64,000 bases of DNA from NCBI GenBank assembly GCA_036488725.1, contig DASXHD010000048.1, positions 14,206 to 78,205 of the forward strand, in the 5' to 3' direction. This document shows positions 25,969 to 34,112 of the stretch, piece after piece. The first letter of the stretch is position 1, and the number at the start of each line of letters is the position of its first letter. The position numbers were made by a program, and so were the translations under genes. Source of the DNA: DASXHD01 sp036488725. Its GTDB lineage: Bacteria > Myxococcota_A > Polyangia > Polyangiales > Polyangiaceae. Below the pieces are notes generated by a model. That model did no database searches, was not told the DNA's origin, and saw only the letters and a program-made list of their open reading frames with translations.

Positions 25969-26449
25969 GCGTCGATGAGTAGCAGAGGTCTCGCCGGTCA
26001 CGCTTCGACGACGCGCTCGATCGCGCCGAGCGTCAGGGTGGCAGTGGAACGGCGATCGGCTCGAGCTTCTCTTCGCCGGCGCGGACGCCGAGCTAACCGC
26101 GTCACGCCGTCGCGTGAGCTCGGCCTCCCCGGTTTCAGTCGCATGCGCGCACATCGGACACCGCTTTTCACGTCGCCATCGTAACCGACCGGCGTGAAGT
26201 CGAGAGAGTGCCGAGACGGACCGTTCGACGGTACGCTTCCATCGTGGAGCCGTATCGCGTCACCGACGGAGCGTACTATTGGCGGCGAGACGTCAACACT
26301 ATGGCGTTGAGCTCCCGTCCGTTCGTCGAGCGCGCGGCCGGCGTCGAAACTGGGCGCCGACTGAAATGGCAGACACGCAGCTTCGTGCGATCGATCGATT
26401 TCTTTCGACGAACATCCGCAAATTGCCGTCGCCGCCACGACGTAACTAC
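25969..26449. other. 480-bp stretch without an intact gene; possible zinc-ribbon relic
   Basis: No reading frame here looks intact. On the minus strand, ATG 26179 (MAT), then in another frame KRCPMCAHATETGEAEL through RRRDAV, then in a third LGVRAGEEKLEPIAVPLPP ending at TGA 26035-26033, could be a decayed roughly 50-residue protein with a CxxC knuckle and two frame breaks. The remainder (26180-26449) shows no gene, repeat or strong promoter that I can support; longer open frames on either strand are low-complexity GC artefacts. Confidence 0.35.
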
Positions 26450-26526
<77 letters not shown>

Positions 26527-26614
26527 AGACGGGTGTTGATTAGCGCAATTGGACGCGGCGATCCACGCTTGTCGCTCACACGGCAAGCATCTTGCACCGC
26601 GTACGAGGATGCGA

Positions 26615-27094
26615 ATGCCGAAGCGAATCCTCGTCGCGACCGATTTCAGTGACACGGCTGACGCCGCGTTCGATTACGCAGTCGAGCTCGCCAAGCAGCT
26701 CGGCGCGAAGATCACAGTGCTTCATGCGTACGACCTTCCGGTTTACGGATTTCCGAGCGGAGCGCTCGTCGCTCCGGTCGAGATGGCGACGCGCATCATG
26801 ACCGCCGCGCAGCAAGCGCTCGAGAGCTCGTGCAAGCAGCGAGCGAATCGCGGTGTCGAGATCACGCCGGTCGTCACGCAAGGCCCCGCGTGGGAAGAAG
26901 TCCATCGCGTCGCCCAAGAGCAAGACGCCGACCTCATCGTCATCGGCACGCACGGCCGCAAAGGTCTCTCGCGCGCGCTCCTCGGGAGCATCGCCGAAAA
27001 AATAATCCGCACCGCGACGCGCCCGGTGCTCACGATTCACGGCGTTCACGAGGCGACGACGAAAAGCGAAAAGCCCGCGCACGCCCACGCGTGA
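26615..27094 (+). CDS. Universal stress protein, UspA family
   Basis: A 159-residue single Usp domain. The N-terminal strand KRILVATDFSDTADAAFDYA and the ATP-binding pattern G-x2-G-x9-G-S (Gly111, Gly114, Gly124, Ser125 in GTHGRKGLSRALLGS) are intact, so it belongs to the ATP-binding UspA/UspFG type. Start ATG 26615 is chosen over 26609 because AGGA at 26605-26608 is then correctly spaced; upstream codons are antisense to the tRNA. Cytoplasmic stress-related nucleotide-binding protein. It is isolated from neighbours; the next gene is convergent. Confidence 0.93.
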   Translation: MPKRILVATDFSDTADAAFDYAVELAKQLGAKITVLHAYDLPVYGFPSGALVAPVEMATRIMTAAQQALESSCKQRANRGVEITPVVTQGPAWEEVHRVAQEQDADLIVIGTHGRKGLSRALLGSIAEKIIRTATRPVLTIHGVHEATTKSEKPAHAHA

Positions 27095-27097
27095 GCT

Positions 27098-27748
27098 TCA
27101 CGGGCTGAAGTTCTGCGTCGCCCAGCCGCCGAGCGCGCTGAACCCGCACGCGACTTTCGCGAAGTAGTCGGCGCTCATGTTCACGTAGTGACCGCACTCC
27201 TGGCCGCTCTGCCCGTAAAAATCGCAGTTCGTGCAGTTGGGGTCGTACGCGCCGCTGCATGCTGGGCAACCCGCGCAGTTCGGTTGATCCTTCTCGGCCC
27301 ACATCGAGTCGAGACATTTCACGACCGCGCTCGCGCTGACGCCGTAACCGAGACATTCGTCTTGGCCGTTGCCGTTGCAGGTGGGGTACTTGCCCGCGAG
27401 CCACGCCTCGTGCGGGCTGTCGTCGGTTTCGTCGTTGGTCGCTTGCTCGTCGACGCATTGATCGATCGCGTCGCCGGTCCACAGCGCGTACGGCGCGTGG
27501 CCTTGGGTCGCGCGGAGCTTGTTGATCTCGTTCAAGCACGCCGTGCGCGCCGCGCCGAATCCGTCGCCCGACTCGATCGGGGCGGCGTCGGATGGGCCGG
27601 CTTCGTTCTTGGCGCCGGTATCGTTCGAGCCTGAGTCGATCGACGACGCGTCGGCGGGCCCGCTGTCGTCGTCACCCGTGCCGGGCGATCCGCTGCACGC
27701 AGCGAGCAGAACCGCACCCGCGAGGCCCACGCAGCGAACGTCCAGCAT
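27098..27748 (-). CDS. CAP-domain (SCP/PR1-like) lipoprotein
   Basis: A 216-residue lipoprotein (lipobox LLAAC, Cys18; Asp/Ser/Ala spacer to about residue 60). The body follows the CAP pattern: CLNEINKLRATQG helix, HEAW, and ECGHYVNMSADYFAKVACGFS, where CGHY and CGF are the conserved CAP signatures, with extra Cys pairs (CAGCPACSG, CTNCDFYG) for disulfides. Bacterial CAP proteins are exported and bind lipids or act as putative proteases; the role here is unknown. Convergent with uspA. Confidence 0.82.
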   Translation of the reverse strand: MLDVRCVGLAGAVLLAACSGSPGTGDDDSGPADASSIDSGSNDTGAKNEAGPSDAAPIESGDGFGAARTACLNEINKLRATQGHAPYALWTGDAIDQCVDEQATNDETDDSPHEAWLAGKYPTCNGNGQDECLGYGVSASAVVKCLDSMWAEKDQPNCAGCPACSGAYDPNCTNCDFYGQSGQECGHYVNMSADYFAKVACGFSALGGWATQNFSP

Positions 27749-27762
27749 CCCTGCAGGCTAAC

Positions 27763-29019
27763 TCAGTGCGGCGCGAGCGTCTTCAGACGATCGACGATGT
27801 GCGTCGTCGTCACCACGCGAATCACGATGAGCATGATCGTGTTGAACGCCGCGTGCGCCGTGATCGGCCCGATCAGCCGGCGGCGCGCGAGCATCGTGGC
27901 GGCGAACCACGCGCCCAAGAATGCCGTCTGGATGGTCGCCAGAATGCCCTCGTAAACGTGGCCCGCGCCGAAAATCACGCTCACCAAGAAGACCGCGAGG
28001 ACCCACGAGCGGACGAGCGTCTTCATGCGCGGCACGAGGAACCCGCGAAAGGCGATTTCTTCGAACGCGGCCGCGACGATCGCCGCGAGCGCGAACTCGA
28101 CGATCGAGCCTTGCTGCGCGATCGCGCCGAGCGTTTGCGTTCGCTGCTCGTTCTCGCGGTTCAAGATGCCGAGCATCATGCCGATGATGCCGATCGGAAT
28201 CGCGACGACGATTTGCACGAAGAACGTGCCGACCGTGATCCAAACGGCGGCGAGGAGCTCGCGGCTCGCGCCCGCGCGCACCAGACCGATCGACGCTGCG
28301 CTCTGACCGTCGGCGCGCAAGAGGAGGAGCAAGAGCCCGATGACGAGCGCTCCGCGCGCCGCGGCCGCGACCACCAAGTGACGCGCGGCAAGCTCGCGCA
28401 CGGCGCCGAGGCGGCGGTCGAAATGCGCGCGCGGCGCGACCTTCGGAATGTGAACCGGCAGCGTTTGCTCGGCGTGAGCGCGCAGCACGGTGACGGTCGT
28501 GTCCTCCGGGAGGTCGTCGCCGTGCGTGCGGCGCGTCAGGTCCGACGTCGCGTCCGCGCGATCGAGCGGCGCGCCGCCGAGCCCGACGATCCGATCGCCC
28601 GCGCGCAAGACTCCGTCGGCCGGCGAGCGCGGCGAGACCGACTCGACGTTCACGATGCCGCCCGCGATCGGCGGATCGCCCGGCTCGGCCGTGCCGTTCG
28701 CGACCCCGACGCCGAGCCGACGCGACGCGCCGAAATCCGGTCGCTCGATCGCCGCGGGCGCGACCACCGCGAGGACCACGAGGACCGTCGACAAGACGCG
28801 CGACACGACGCCGCCGTGAACGCGCGCCCACGGTCTCACGAGCGCGAGCGCCAACGCGAGCTCGACTCCGACGACGATGATCGCCGTCAGCATCGAGACG
28901 ACGAACGCGTTGGCGGCAAAGACCAGCGCGACGAGCAGGATCATCTCCAGCACGATGCGCCAGCGCGAGGGCATCCCCACGAGGAACGCTTCGTCGGCTT
29001 TCGTGCGCCAGTCGCTCAT
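27763..29019 (-). CDS. CPBP-family intramembrane metalloprotease with embedded PDZ domain
   Basis: A 418-residue membrane protein. Two N-terminal helices (about 20-60) and one near 65-85 precede a PDZ-like soluble domain (SVSPRSPADGVLRAGDRIVGLGG, about 125-215). A six-to-eight-helix CPBP (CAAX-protease/Abi) domain follows with FEEIAFRGFLVPR (EExxxR glutamates), FGAGHVYEG and HAAFNTIM (Hxxxx N). These are the catalytic motifs of type II CAAX/CPBP proteases. A PDZ insert in a CPBP protein is uncommon; it may recognise C-termini as in site-2 proteases. Third gene of a minus-strand operon, seven bases after the lipoprotein stop. Confidence 0.85.
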   Translation of the reverse strand: MSDWRTKADEAFLVGMPSRWRIVLEMILLVALVFAANAFVVSMLTAIIVVGVELALALALVRPWARVHGGVVSRVLSTVLVVLAVVAPAAIERPDFGASRRLGVGVANGTAEPGDPPIAGGIVNVESVSPRSPADGVLRAGDRIVGLGGAPLDRADATSDLTRRTHGDDLPEDTTVTVLRAHAEQTLPVHIPKVAPRAHFDRRLGAVRELAARHLVVAAAARGALVIGLLLLLLRADGQSAASIGLVRAGASRELLAAVWITVGTFFVQIVVAIPIGIIGMMLGILNRENEQRTQTLGAIAQQGSIVEFALAAIVAAAFEEIAFRGFLVPRMKTLVRSWVLAVFLVSVIFGAGHVYEGILATIQTAFLGAWFAATMLARRRLIGPITAHAAFNTIMLIVIRVVTTTHIVDRLKTLAPH

Positions 29020-29026
29020 GCGATCT

Positions 29027-30091
29027 TCAAGGCGCGACTTTGTGCACGACGACCGGCTGCGTCGGACCCGCGTCGCCCGCCGGGTCCTCCACGACGTACG
29101 TGACCGCGCCGCCGTTCGCCTCGTTACATGCAAAATACACGGATTTCTTGCCGGCGCCGTACGGGCTCACGACGCCGAGCCCCACCGCATCGGCCGGCGC
29201 GACGACGTCGAGCGGCGTGCTCTGCGCGATCGGCGCATCGCTCGCAACATCGAGGATCCCGGCGCTTTGGATCAGCGCGGGCATCTGCGGATCGCTGCCG
29301 CCCGCGCCGTCGAGCGCGATCACGACGCCGCCCACGTGAGTGAAGTTGGCGATCGTCGTGACCCACCCGCTCCCGATGCCCGCGAGCGTGCCCGCAGGTG
29401 CGCTCGACTGATCGTAAATCACGAGCACGTCGGTGTTCGCGGCGCTCATGCCCGGCGTCACGTCGGTCGGCTGCGTCGCCACCGTGTAACTGAGCGTGCG
29501 GCCCGCGCCCGCCGCTGCCGCGTTCAAGATCGCCTTCACGTTCGTGACCGCTCCGCCCGCCGCGTACTCTTCGTACGAGCGCACGCGAATCGTCGACGCG
29601 GTCGCGAGCAAGAGCGCGTTGCCGAGCACGCGCGCCTGCGCCGCGCTGTAGCTCGTGCCGTAATCGTGACCGATCACGACGAAGCTCCCGGGCACGCCGC
29701 CTTGGCACTTGCTGTTCGAGCAAAGGAGCGACGGACACACGATGCCGCACGCGCCGCAGTTGAACGGGTCGCTCGTGGTGTCGACGCACGTGGCGCTACA
29801 CAACGTGAGCCCGTCGTCGCACGTGAACGCGTCGACGATGACGTCGCTCGGCGCGTCGCTCGGCGAATCGTCCGGCGCGTCCGGGTGCGTGACGTCGCGC
29901 GGCGCCCCGTCGTCGGATCCGTCATCGGGAATCGTCGCGTCGCCGTCGACTCCGCCGTCGAGCCCGGCGTCGCCCGCGAGCACGCACGTGTCGTCGTCTT
30001 GCACGTACCCGGCCGCGCACTCGCCGCCGACGAGCGCGTTCTCGCGCCCGCATCCGAGAAGAAGACACAAGAGAGCGAGTCGACGCTTCAC
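29027..30091 (-). CDS. Cys-rich-linker lipoprotein, ThuA-like body
   Basis: A 354-residue lipoprotein (GTG start; lipobox LLLGC, Cys14). The Asp/Gly-rich spacer is followed by a Cys knot typical of myxobacterial surface proteins (CDDGLTLCSATCVD; NCGACGIVCPSLLC). The C-terminal half (VVIGHDYG; TDVLVIYDQSSAPAG; GGVVIALDGAGGSDP) alternates strands and helices like a ThuA/class-I amidotransferase-type Rossmann-like fold; catalytic residues are not identifiable. Its GTG overlaps the stop of the upstream OmpA-like gene (GTGA). Envelope function inferred. Confidence 0.7.
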   Translation of the reverse strand: MKRRLALLCLLLGCGRENALVGGECAAGYVQDDDTCVLAGDAGLDGGVDGDATIPDDGSDDGAPRDVTHPDAPDDSPSDAPSDVIVDAFTCDDGLTLCSATCVDTTSDPFNCGACGIVCPSLLCSNSKCQGGVPGSFVVIGHDYGTSYSAAQARVLGNALLLATASTIRVRSYEEYAAGGAVTNVKAILNAAAAGAGRTLSYTVATQPTDVTPGMSAANTDVLVIYDQSSAPAGTLAGIGSGWVTTIANFTHVGGVVIALDGAGGSDPQMPALIQSAGILDVASDAPIAQSTPLDVVAPADAVGLGVVSPYGAGKKSVYFACNEANGGAVTYVVEDPAGDAGPTQPVVVHKVAP

Positions 30092-31209
30092 GGCTTGGCC
30101 TCCTCGGTCGACTGCGTCTTCGTGATGATGAACTCGACGCGGCGATTCTGCGCGAGCGCTTCGGCGTCCCAACCCGGCGCGCGTGGCTTGGTGTCGCCGA
30201 ACGCTTCGGTCGTGAGCCGCGAAGGCTCGACGCCGAAATGAATGAGGAGGTTTCGCACCGAGTCCGCCCGCGCGCGCGAGAGAAGCTCGTTGTGCTGCTC
30301 GGTCCCCGTCCGATCGGCGTGCCCAAGGATGTGCACCTCGAGGATGTTCGGGTTGTCCTTGATGAGGTCGGCCACCTTCTTCACGAGGGGCCAGCTCGCG
30401 TGGTGAACGCGCGGATCATCGGTCTCGAAGTGGATGATCTCGTCGAGCAAGATCCGATCGCCCACGATTCGAGCGGGACCTGCCGACGGCGGGCACCCGT
30501 TCGTTTTCGGATCGTCGGTGTGCACGCCCGGGACGTCGGGACACGCGTCGTCGGCGTCGAGGATGCCGTCGTGATCGCGATCCGGCGGGGGAGGCGGAGG
30601 CGGCGGTGGTGGCGGCGGCGGCGGAGGCGGCGGTGGTGGCGGCGGAGGCGGCGCTTTCGGAGGCGGCGTTTCGGCGCCGAGACCGATGGCGATGCCGATC
30701 GAGAGGATGTGCGCGTCGCCCGGATCGAGGCTCGATCCGACCTCGAAAATTTGCGTGTACCCTACATACGGTCCGAGATCGAAGCGGCCCGCGCCCACGC
30801 GAAAATCCCAACCGACGTGCGCGTCGAAGCTCGGGCGCGCGAGATCGCCGGTCGGCGCGACGCCGCCGTTCACGTCGAGCCACAAGCCGCCCGGCTTGCT
30901 CGTGAAGGGCCGCAGACGAACGCCGAGCATCGCGCCGAAACCGACGCCGACGCCCCTCGGCGCGAGCGTTGGATTCGCGGGCGCGGCTCCCGCAGCGAGC
31001 ACCGTCCCCGAAAGCTCCGCTTGAACCCCAATGGGTTTCGCGAGCGGCAGCTCCACGGCGACCGCCGCTTGTCCGCCGAACCCGAGCTCCGATTGTTGCG
31101 GCTCGCCGACCGCGTGCGCGACCCCGAGCGCGCCATGCACGCGGGGGCTCTCGAGCGCCCAGGCGCTCGACGCAAACGAGAAGCAAAGCGCGCCCAATAG
31201 AAGACGCAT
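30088..31209 (-). CDS. OmpA-like outer-membrane protein with polyproline linker
   Basis: A 373-residue exported protein. A signal peptide (cut near ALES) leads into a beta-barrel-like region (alternating strands to about residue 190), a run of more than 20 prolines, a thrombospondin-type-3 calcium repeat (DRDHDGILDADDACPD) and a C-terminal OmpA peptidoglycan-binding domain (IHFETD; GHADRTGTEQHNELLSRARA, with the conserved Asp and Arg). It tethers the outer membrane to the cell wall. First gene of the operon with the lipoprotein and CPBP protease. The GGCGGC-type codon run at about 30590-30660 makes this locus prone to slippage. Confidence 0.88.
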   Translation of the reverse strand: MRLLLGALCFSFASSAWALESPRVHGALGVAHAVGEPQQSELGFGGQAAVAVELPLAKPIGVQAELSGTVLAAGAAPANPTLAPRGVGVGFGAMLGVRLRPFTSKPGGLWLDVNGGVAPTGDLARPSFDAHVGWDFRVGAGRFDLGPYVGYTQIFEVGSSLDPGDAHILSIGIAIGLGAETPPPKAPPPPPPPPPPPPPPPPPPPPPPPDRDHDGILDADDACPDVPGVHTDDPKTNGCPPSAGPARIVGDRILLDEIIHFETDDPRVHHASWPLVKKVADLIKDNPNILEVHILGHADRTGTEQHNELLSRARADSVRNLLIHFGVEPSRLTTEAFGDTKPRAPGWDAEALAQNRRVEFIITKTQSTEEAKP

Positions 31210-31235
31210 CGGCGCAGATGCTACGCGACCTCGCC

Positions 31236-32399
31236 TCACCACGCGAATTCCGGAAAAGGGGGCGCCGGTTTCGCGAACAAATAGCCCTGCAAGAGATCGC
31301 ACCCGAGGTCGACGAGCGCGTCGCGCTCGGCCGCCGTCTCGACTCCTTCGGCGACGACGGTCGCGCCCATCTCGTGGCAGAGCGTGACCATCGACATGAC
31401 GATGCTGCGTCGCGTGCGGTGCGTGTCGATGCCGCGCACGAGCTCCATGTCGAGCTTCACGACCTCGGGCTCGAGCAGCGTGAAGCTCGTGAGGCCGGCA
31501 TAGCCCGCGCCGAGATCGTCGACGGCGATGCGGTAGCCGAGATCGCGAAGCGCGCGCACGCGGCCGCGCACGTCGTCGACGTCCTCGAGGCTCGCGCGCT
31601 CGGTGATTTCGAGCACGACGCGCGTCGCGATGCGCGAGAGCGGCGCGTCCGAAGCGAGGAGCATGTCGTCGGCGAGCTCGCTCGCGTGGAGGTTCACGAA
31701 CAGCGTCGCCGAAGCGCCCGCGCCTTCGATCGGCTCCGCCGCGCACGTCCGCACGCGCTCGCCGAGCTTGTGCACGCGCCCGAGCCGCTCGGCTGCTTCG
31801 AGCACGGCGCCAGGGTGCGGAAGCGCAGGCTCGCGCGTCCGCATGAGCGCTTCGTAGCCAAAAAGGCTGCGATCCGCGACGCGCACGATCGGCTGATACG
31901 CCATCCAGAGCGTCCGCATCGCGCGGCCGAAGACGACGTCGAGCCCGACCCGATCGCCCGCGCGCGCGTGATCGCTATCGAGCGCCGTCATCGCGTCGCG
32001 TTTGGCGCGCGCCAACTTCGACAAGCTCACCGCGCGCGAGATGAGCCCGCGCAAATGATCGATGTCGAACGGTTTGGTCACGTACCCGAACGCGCCGAGC
32101 TCGATCGCCGTGATCGCCGACGGCATGTCCGGCGCGCCGGTGAGAAGGAGCACGGGTACTTCGAGATCGAGCTCGCGAATCGCGCGCAGGAGCCCGATGC
32201 CGTCGAGCTTCGGCATGACGACGTCGCTCACGACCACGTCGAAACCCCCATCGCGAAACGCTTCGATCGCGAGCGCCCCGTCGGCCACGATCGTCACGTC
32301 ATAAGGGAGCGACGCGAAAATTCGCTGTAAGAGCCGGCGCCCGAGGTCGTCGTCTTCCGCGACGAGGATCCGCGGACGGCCGACTTCGTCATCGACCAT
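31236..32399 (-). CDS. REC-EAL response regulator (c-di-GMP phosphodiesterase)
   Basis: A 387-residue protein with an N-terminal receiver (phospho-acceptor Asp59 in VVSDVVMP, Thr88 in LLLTGAP, Lys109 in YVTKPFD) and a C-terminal EAL domain from about 160. Catalytic residues are retained: EAL at 183-185 (YEALMR), Asn236, Glu264 (LEITE), Asp294-Asp295, Lys315, Glu351 and Gln371. It should hydrolyse c-di-GMP to pGpG under phosphorylation control. The cognate kinase is not adjacent. It lies downstream of the citrate-synthase-like pair on the same strand with 84 bases between, containing a perfect 16-bp palindrome 38 bases before its start. Confidence 0.93.
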   Translation of the reverse strand: MVDDEVGRPRILVAEDDDLGRRLLQRIFASLPYDVTIVADGALAIEAFRDGGFDVVVSDVVMPKLDGIGLLRAIRELDLEVPVLLLTGAPDMPSAITAIELGAFGYVTKPFDIDHLRGLISRAVSLSKLARAKRDAMTALDSDHARAGDRVGLDVVFGRAMRTLWMAYQPIVRVADRSLFGYEALMRTREPALPHPGAVLEAAERLGRVHKLGERVRTCAAEPIEGAGASATLFVNLHASELADDMLLASDAPLSRIATRVVLEITERASLEDVDDVRGRVRALRDLGYRIAVDDLGAGYAGLTSFTLLEPEVVKLDMELVRGIDTHRTRRSIVMSMVTLCHEMGATVVAEGVETAAERDALVDLGCDLLQGYLFAKPAPPFPEFAW

Positions 32400-32436
32400 C
32401 TGACTCGATGGTGGCCGGCCCGAGCGTGCGTGTCGA

Positions 32437-32452
32437 TACACCCTAGGGTGTA
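32437..32452. promoter_or_regulatory. Perfect 16-bp palindrome upstream of REC-EAL gene
   Basis: TACACCCTAGGGTGTA reads identically on both strands. It contains CTAG, which is rare in this window. Its position 38 bases before the REC-EAL ATG suits an operator or promoter-overlapping site. Regulator unknown. Confidence 0.55.
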
Positions 32453-32483
32453 GACGCCTTTCCAATGGGGCTAGAACGCCGAT

Positions 32484-33326
32484 TCAGCGAAACGCCGGCT
32501 GCGCGAGCGCGGGAGCCTCCGAGTCGAGCGTGCGTTTCGCTTCGGCGCGCGGGCTCAGACGCGCTCCGCGCCCGACGTATTCGACCGTTTCGAGCGGCAG
32601 CTTTTGGAGAAGCTCGGGACGCTGCGCCGCGCCCTCGACCGCGTTCGCCATGAACGAGAGCGACGCGGCCATCGTCATCAGAACGCCGATTTGGTCGGGC
32701 GTGAAGCCGAGATCGAGCTCCACCGCCGCGCCTGCGCCGACGATGTTCACCGGGAGCTTTTTGCGAGCGACGAGCGCTCGCTCGATCGCGCGCATCGTCT
32801 TCCAGTGCGGTCCGTCGGTGCGTCCGCGTTCGCGCAAGCTCTTCTCGAGGGCGACGACGCGTTCGTCGATCGGGCGGTACGGCACGCCGAAGCCGAAGAA
32901 GCGCCCGCCGCTCGCGAGATGACGCTCGACCTCGACGTCGATTTGCGCGTCGGTCGCGTCGTCGCCGAGCGCGCGGCGGAAGTCGACGAAGAGCTGTGCC
33001 GCAGGAGCCGCGGGATTCGGACCGATCATGCCTCCCTCGAGCGCCATGTGCGCGCACGCGTAAGCGAGCCGGCTGCTTCCGTATGCGGAGGCAAGGCGCG
33101 CGATCTTCAGCGGCCAAATGCGCGGGTCCGCCGCGGTGAAGCACACCGCGACATCGTCGAGCACGCGCGCGTCCTCTGCCGAGACGCGCGGGCCGCCCGC
33201 GGCGAGGCCGAGCGCGGACATGAACGAGTCGCGTCCGGCCATGTCGGCGCCGACGCGCAACCCGAAGAACGTGTTGTCGCCCCATTCGGCGCGCGCGACG
33301 CGCGTGGGAAGCTCGAGCTCTTTCAT
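32484..33326 (-). CDS. Citrate-synthase-like protein lacking catalytic His/Asp
   Basis: A 280-residue protein matching the citrate synthase/citryl-CoA lyase fold: ADPRIWPLKIARLASAYGS and a helical EGGMIGPNPAAPAAQLF, then GFGVPYRPIDER where GxGHxxY-x-x-DPR is expected, and LPVNIVGAGAAVELDLGF where LYPNVDFYSxxV is expected. The family's second His is replaced by Val and the catalytic Asp by a hydrophobic residue, and HGG is EGG, so normal condensation chemistry seems unlikely. Start ATG 33326 overlaps the upstream paralogue's stop (ATGA), suggesting a heterocomplex. Role unknown: a binding protein or a divergent lyase. Confidence 0.65.
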   Translation of the reverse strand: MKELELPTRVARAEWGDNTFFGLRVGADMAGRDSFMSALGLAAGGPRVSAEDARVLDDVAVCFTAADPRIWPLKIARLASAYGSSRLAYACAHMALEGGMIGPNPAAPAAQLFVDFRRALGDDATDAQIDVEVERHLASGGRFFGFGVPYRPIDERVVALEKSLRERGRTDGPHWKTMRAIERALVARKKLPVNIVGAGAAVELDLGFTPDQIGVLMTMAASLSFMANAVEGAAQRPELLQKLPLETVEYVGRGARLSPRAEAKRTLDSEAPALAQPAFR

Positions 33327-34012
33327 GATCGCGCTTCCTCGTAGACGAACTTCGGGAGGTCGAGCGGATACGAGCGGTGATCGCCCGGCGTCGCGGCGAA
33401 CGCTTCGGCGCACGTCGTCGCCAGACCGGCGACGCAGAGCGCGCACTCGATCTGCTCGCGCGTGCGCACGCCGCACGCGAGGAGGACGGCCAAGAGCGCC
33501 GCGTCGAGACCGAGATCGTAACCGAGCGCCGGGACGCGCGCGACGAACGCGCCGAGCGCGCGTCGCAGCCGGCCGACGGCATCGCGTTCGGCCTCCGATC
33601 GCGGAGCGAGGCGCGCGGCCATGCCGTTCAGCGATCCGACGACGAGCCGCGGAATCGCCGGCTCGAGATCGTCGTAAATTTTTCTCGCGCGCTCGGCGAG
33701 GGTCGTCGCGGCGACGGCCTGGATACCGCTCGTCCGCGCGCCGCAAACTCGCGCCAGGGTCGCGGCATGCGCGGGAGCCTCCAGCACCGAAATCGCCGAG
33801 CCGAAAATCATCGCGACGTCGAACGCGCGTCCCGCGGCTTCGTCCGGAGCCTCGCCAGTGAGCGCGATCAAGACGCTCTCGCCGAAGCGATAATGACGCG
33901 CGAGATCGTTCTGCACGTCGAACCCGTGCAGGCGCGGCGCGGGGCCCGGCTCGACGATGCGAGCGCGGAGGTGGGTGGGCCAGTCTCGGTCTTCGATGGG
34001 TCCAGTCGTCAT
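33323..34012 (-). CDS. Second citrate-synthase-like partner protein
   Basis: A 229-residue protein of the same superfamily. HYRFGESVLIALTGEAPDE matches the small-domain/large-domain entry block of citrate synthase, EAPAHAATLARVCGARTS matches its conserved helix, and LGYDLGLDAALLAVLLACGV its C-terminal helix pair. The canonical GHxxY and catalytic Asp segments are not recognisable. It is the first gene of the pair and overlaps the second by four bases, so equal amounts are likely. Short N-terminal region (MTTGPIEDRDWPTHLRA) is like the citryl-CoA lyase-type start. Function unknown. Confidence 0.6.
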   Translation of the reverse strand: MTTGPIEDRDWPTHLRARIVEPGPAPRLHGFDVQNDLARHYRFGESVLIALTGEAPDEAAGRAFDVAMIFGSAISVLEAPAHAATLARVCGARTSGIQAVAATTLAERARKIYDDLEPAIPRLVVGSLNGMAARLAPRSEAERDAVGRLRRALGAFVARVPALGYDLGLDAALLAVLLACGVRTREQIECALCVAGLATTCAEAFAATPGDHRSYPLDLPKFVYEEARS

Positions 34013-34112
34013 GCGCTCCCCCTACGGACGCGCCGTGCGGTCGATTAAGCCTCGTGATGTTCTTCTCGCGAGCAGGCTGAATTTCGTGCTCCAATCGTCC
34101 GTACTACCGGCG

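Noticed and set aside
30585..30660. GGC/GGT repeat tract considered as a CRISPR or satellite repeat
   Set aside because: It is in frame and encodes the polyproline linker of the OmpA-like protein; no spacers are present.
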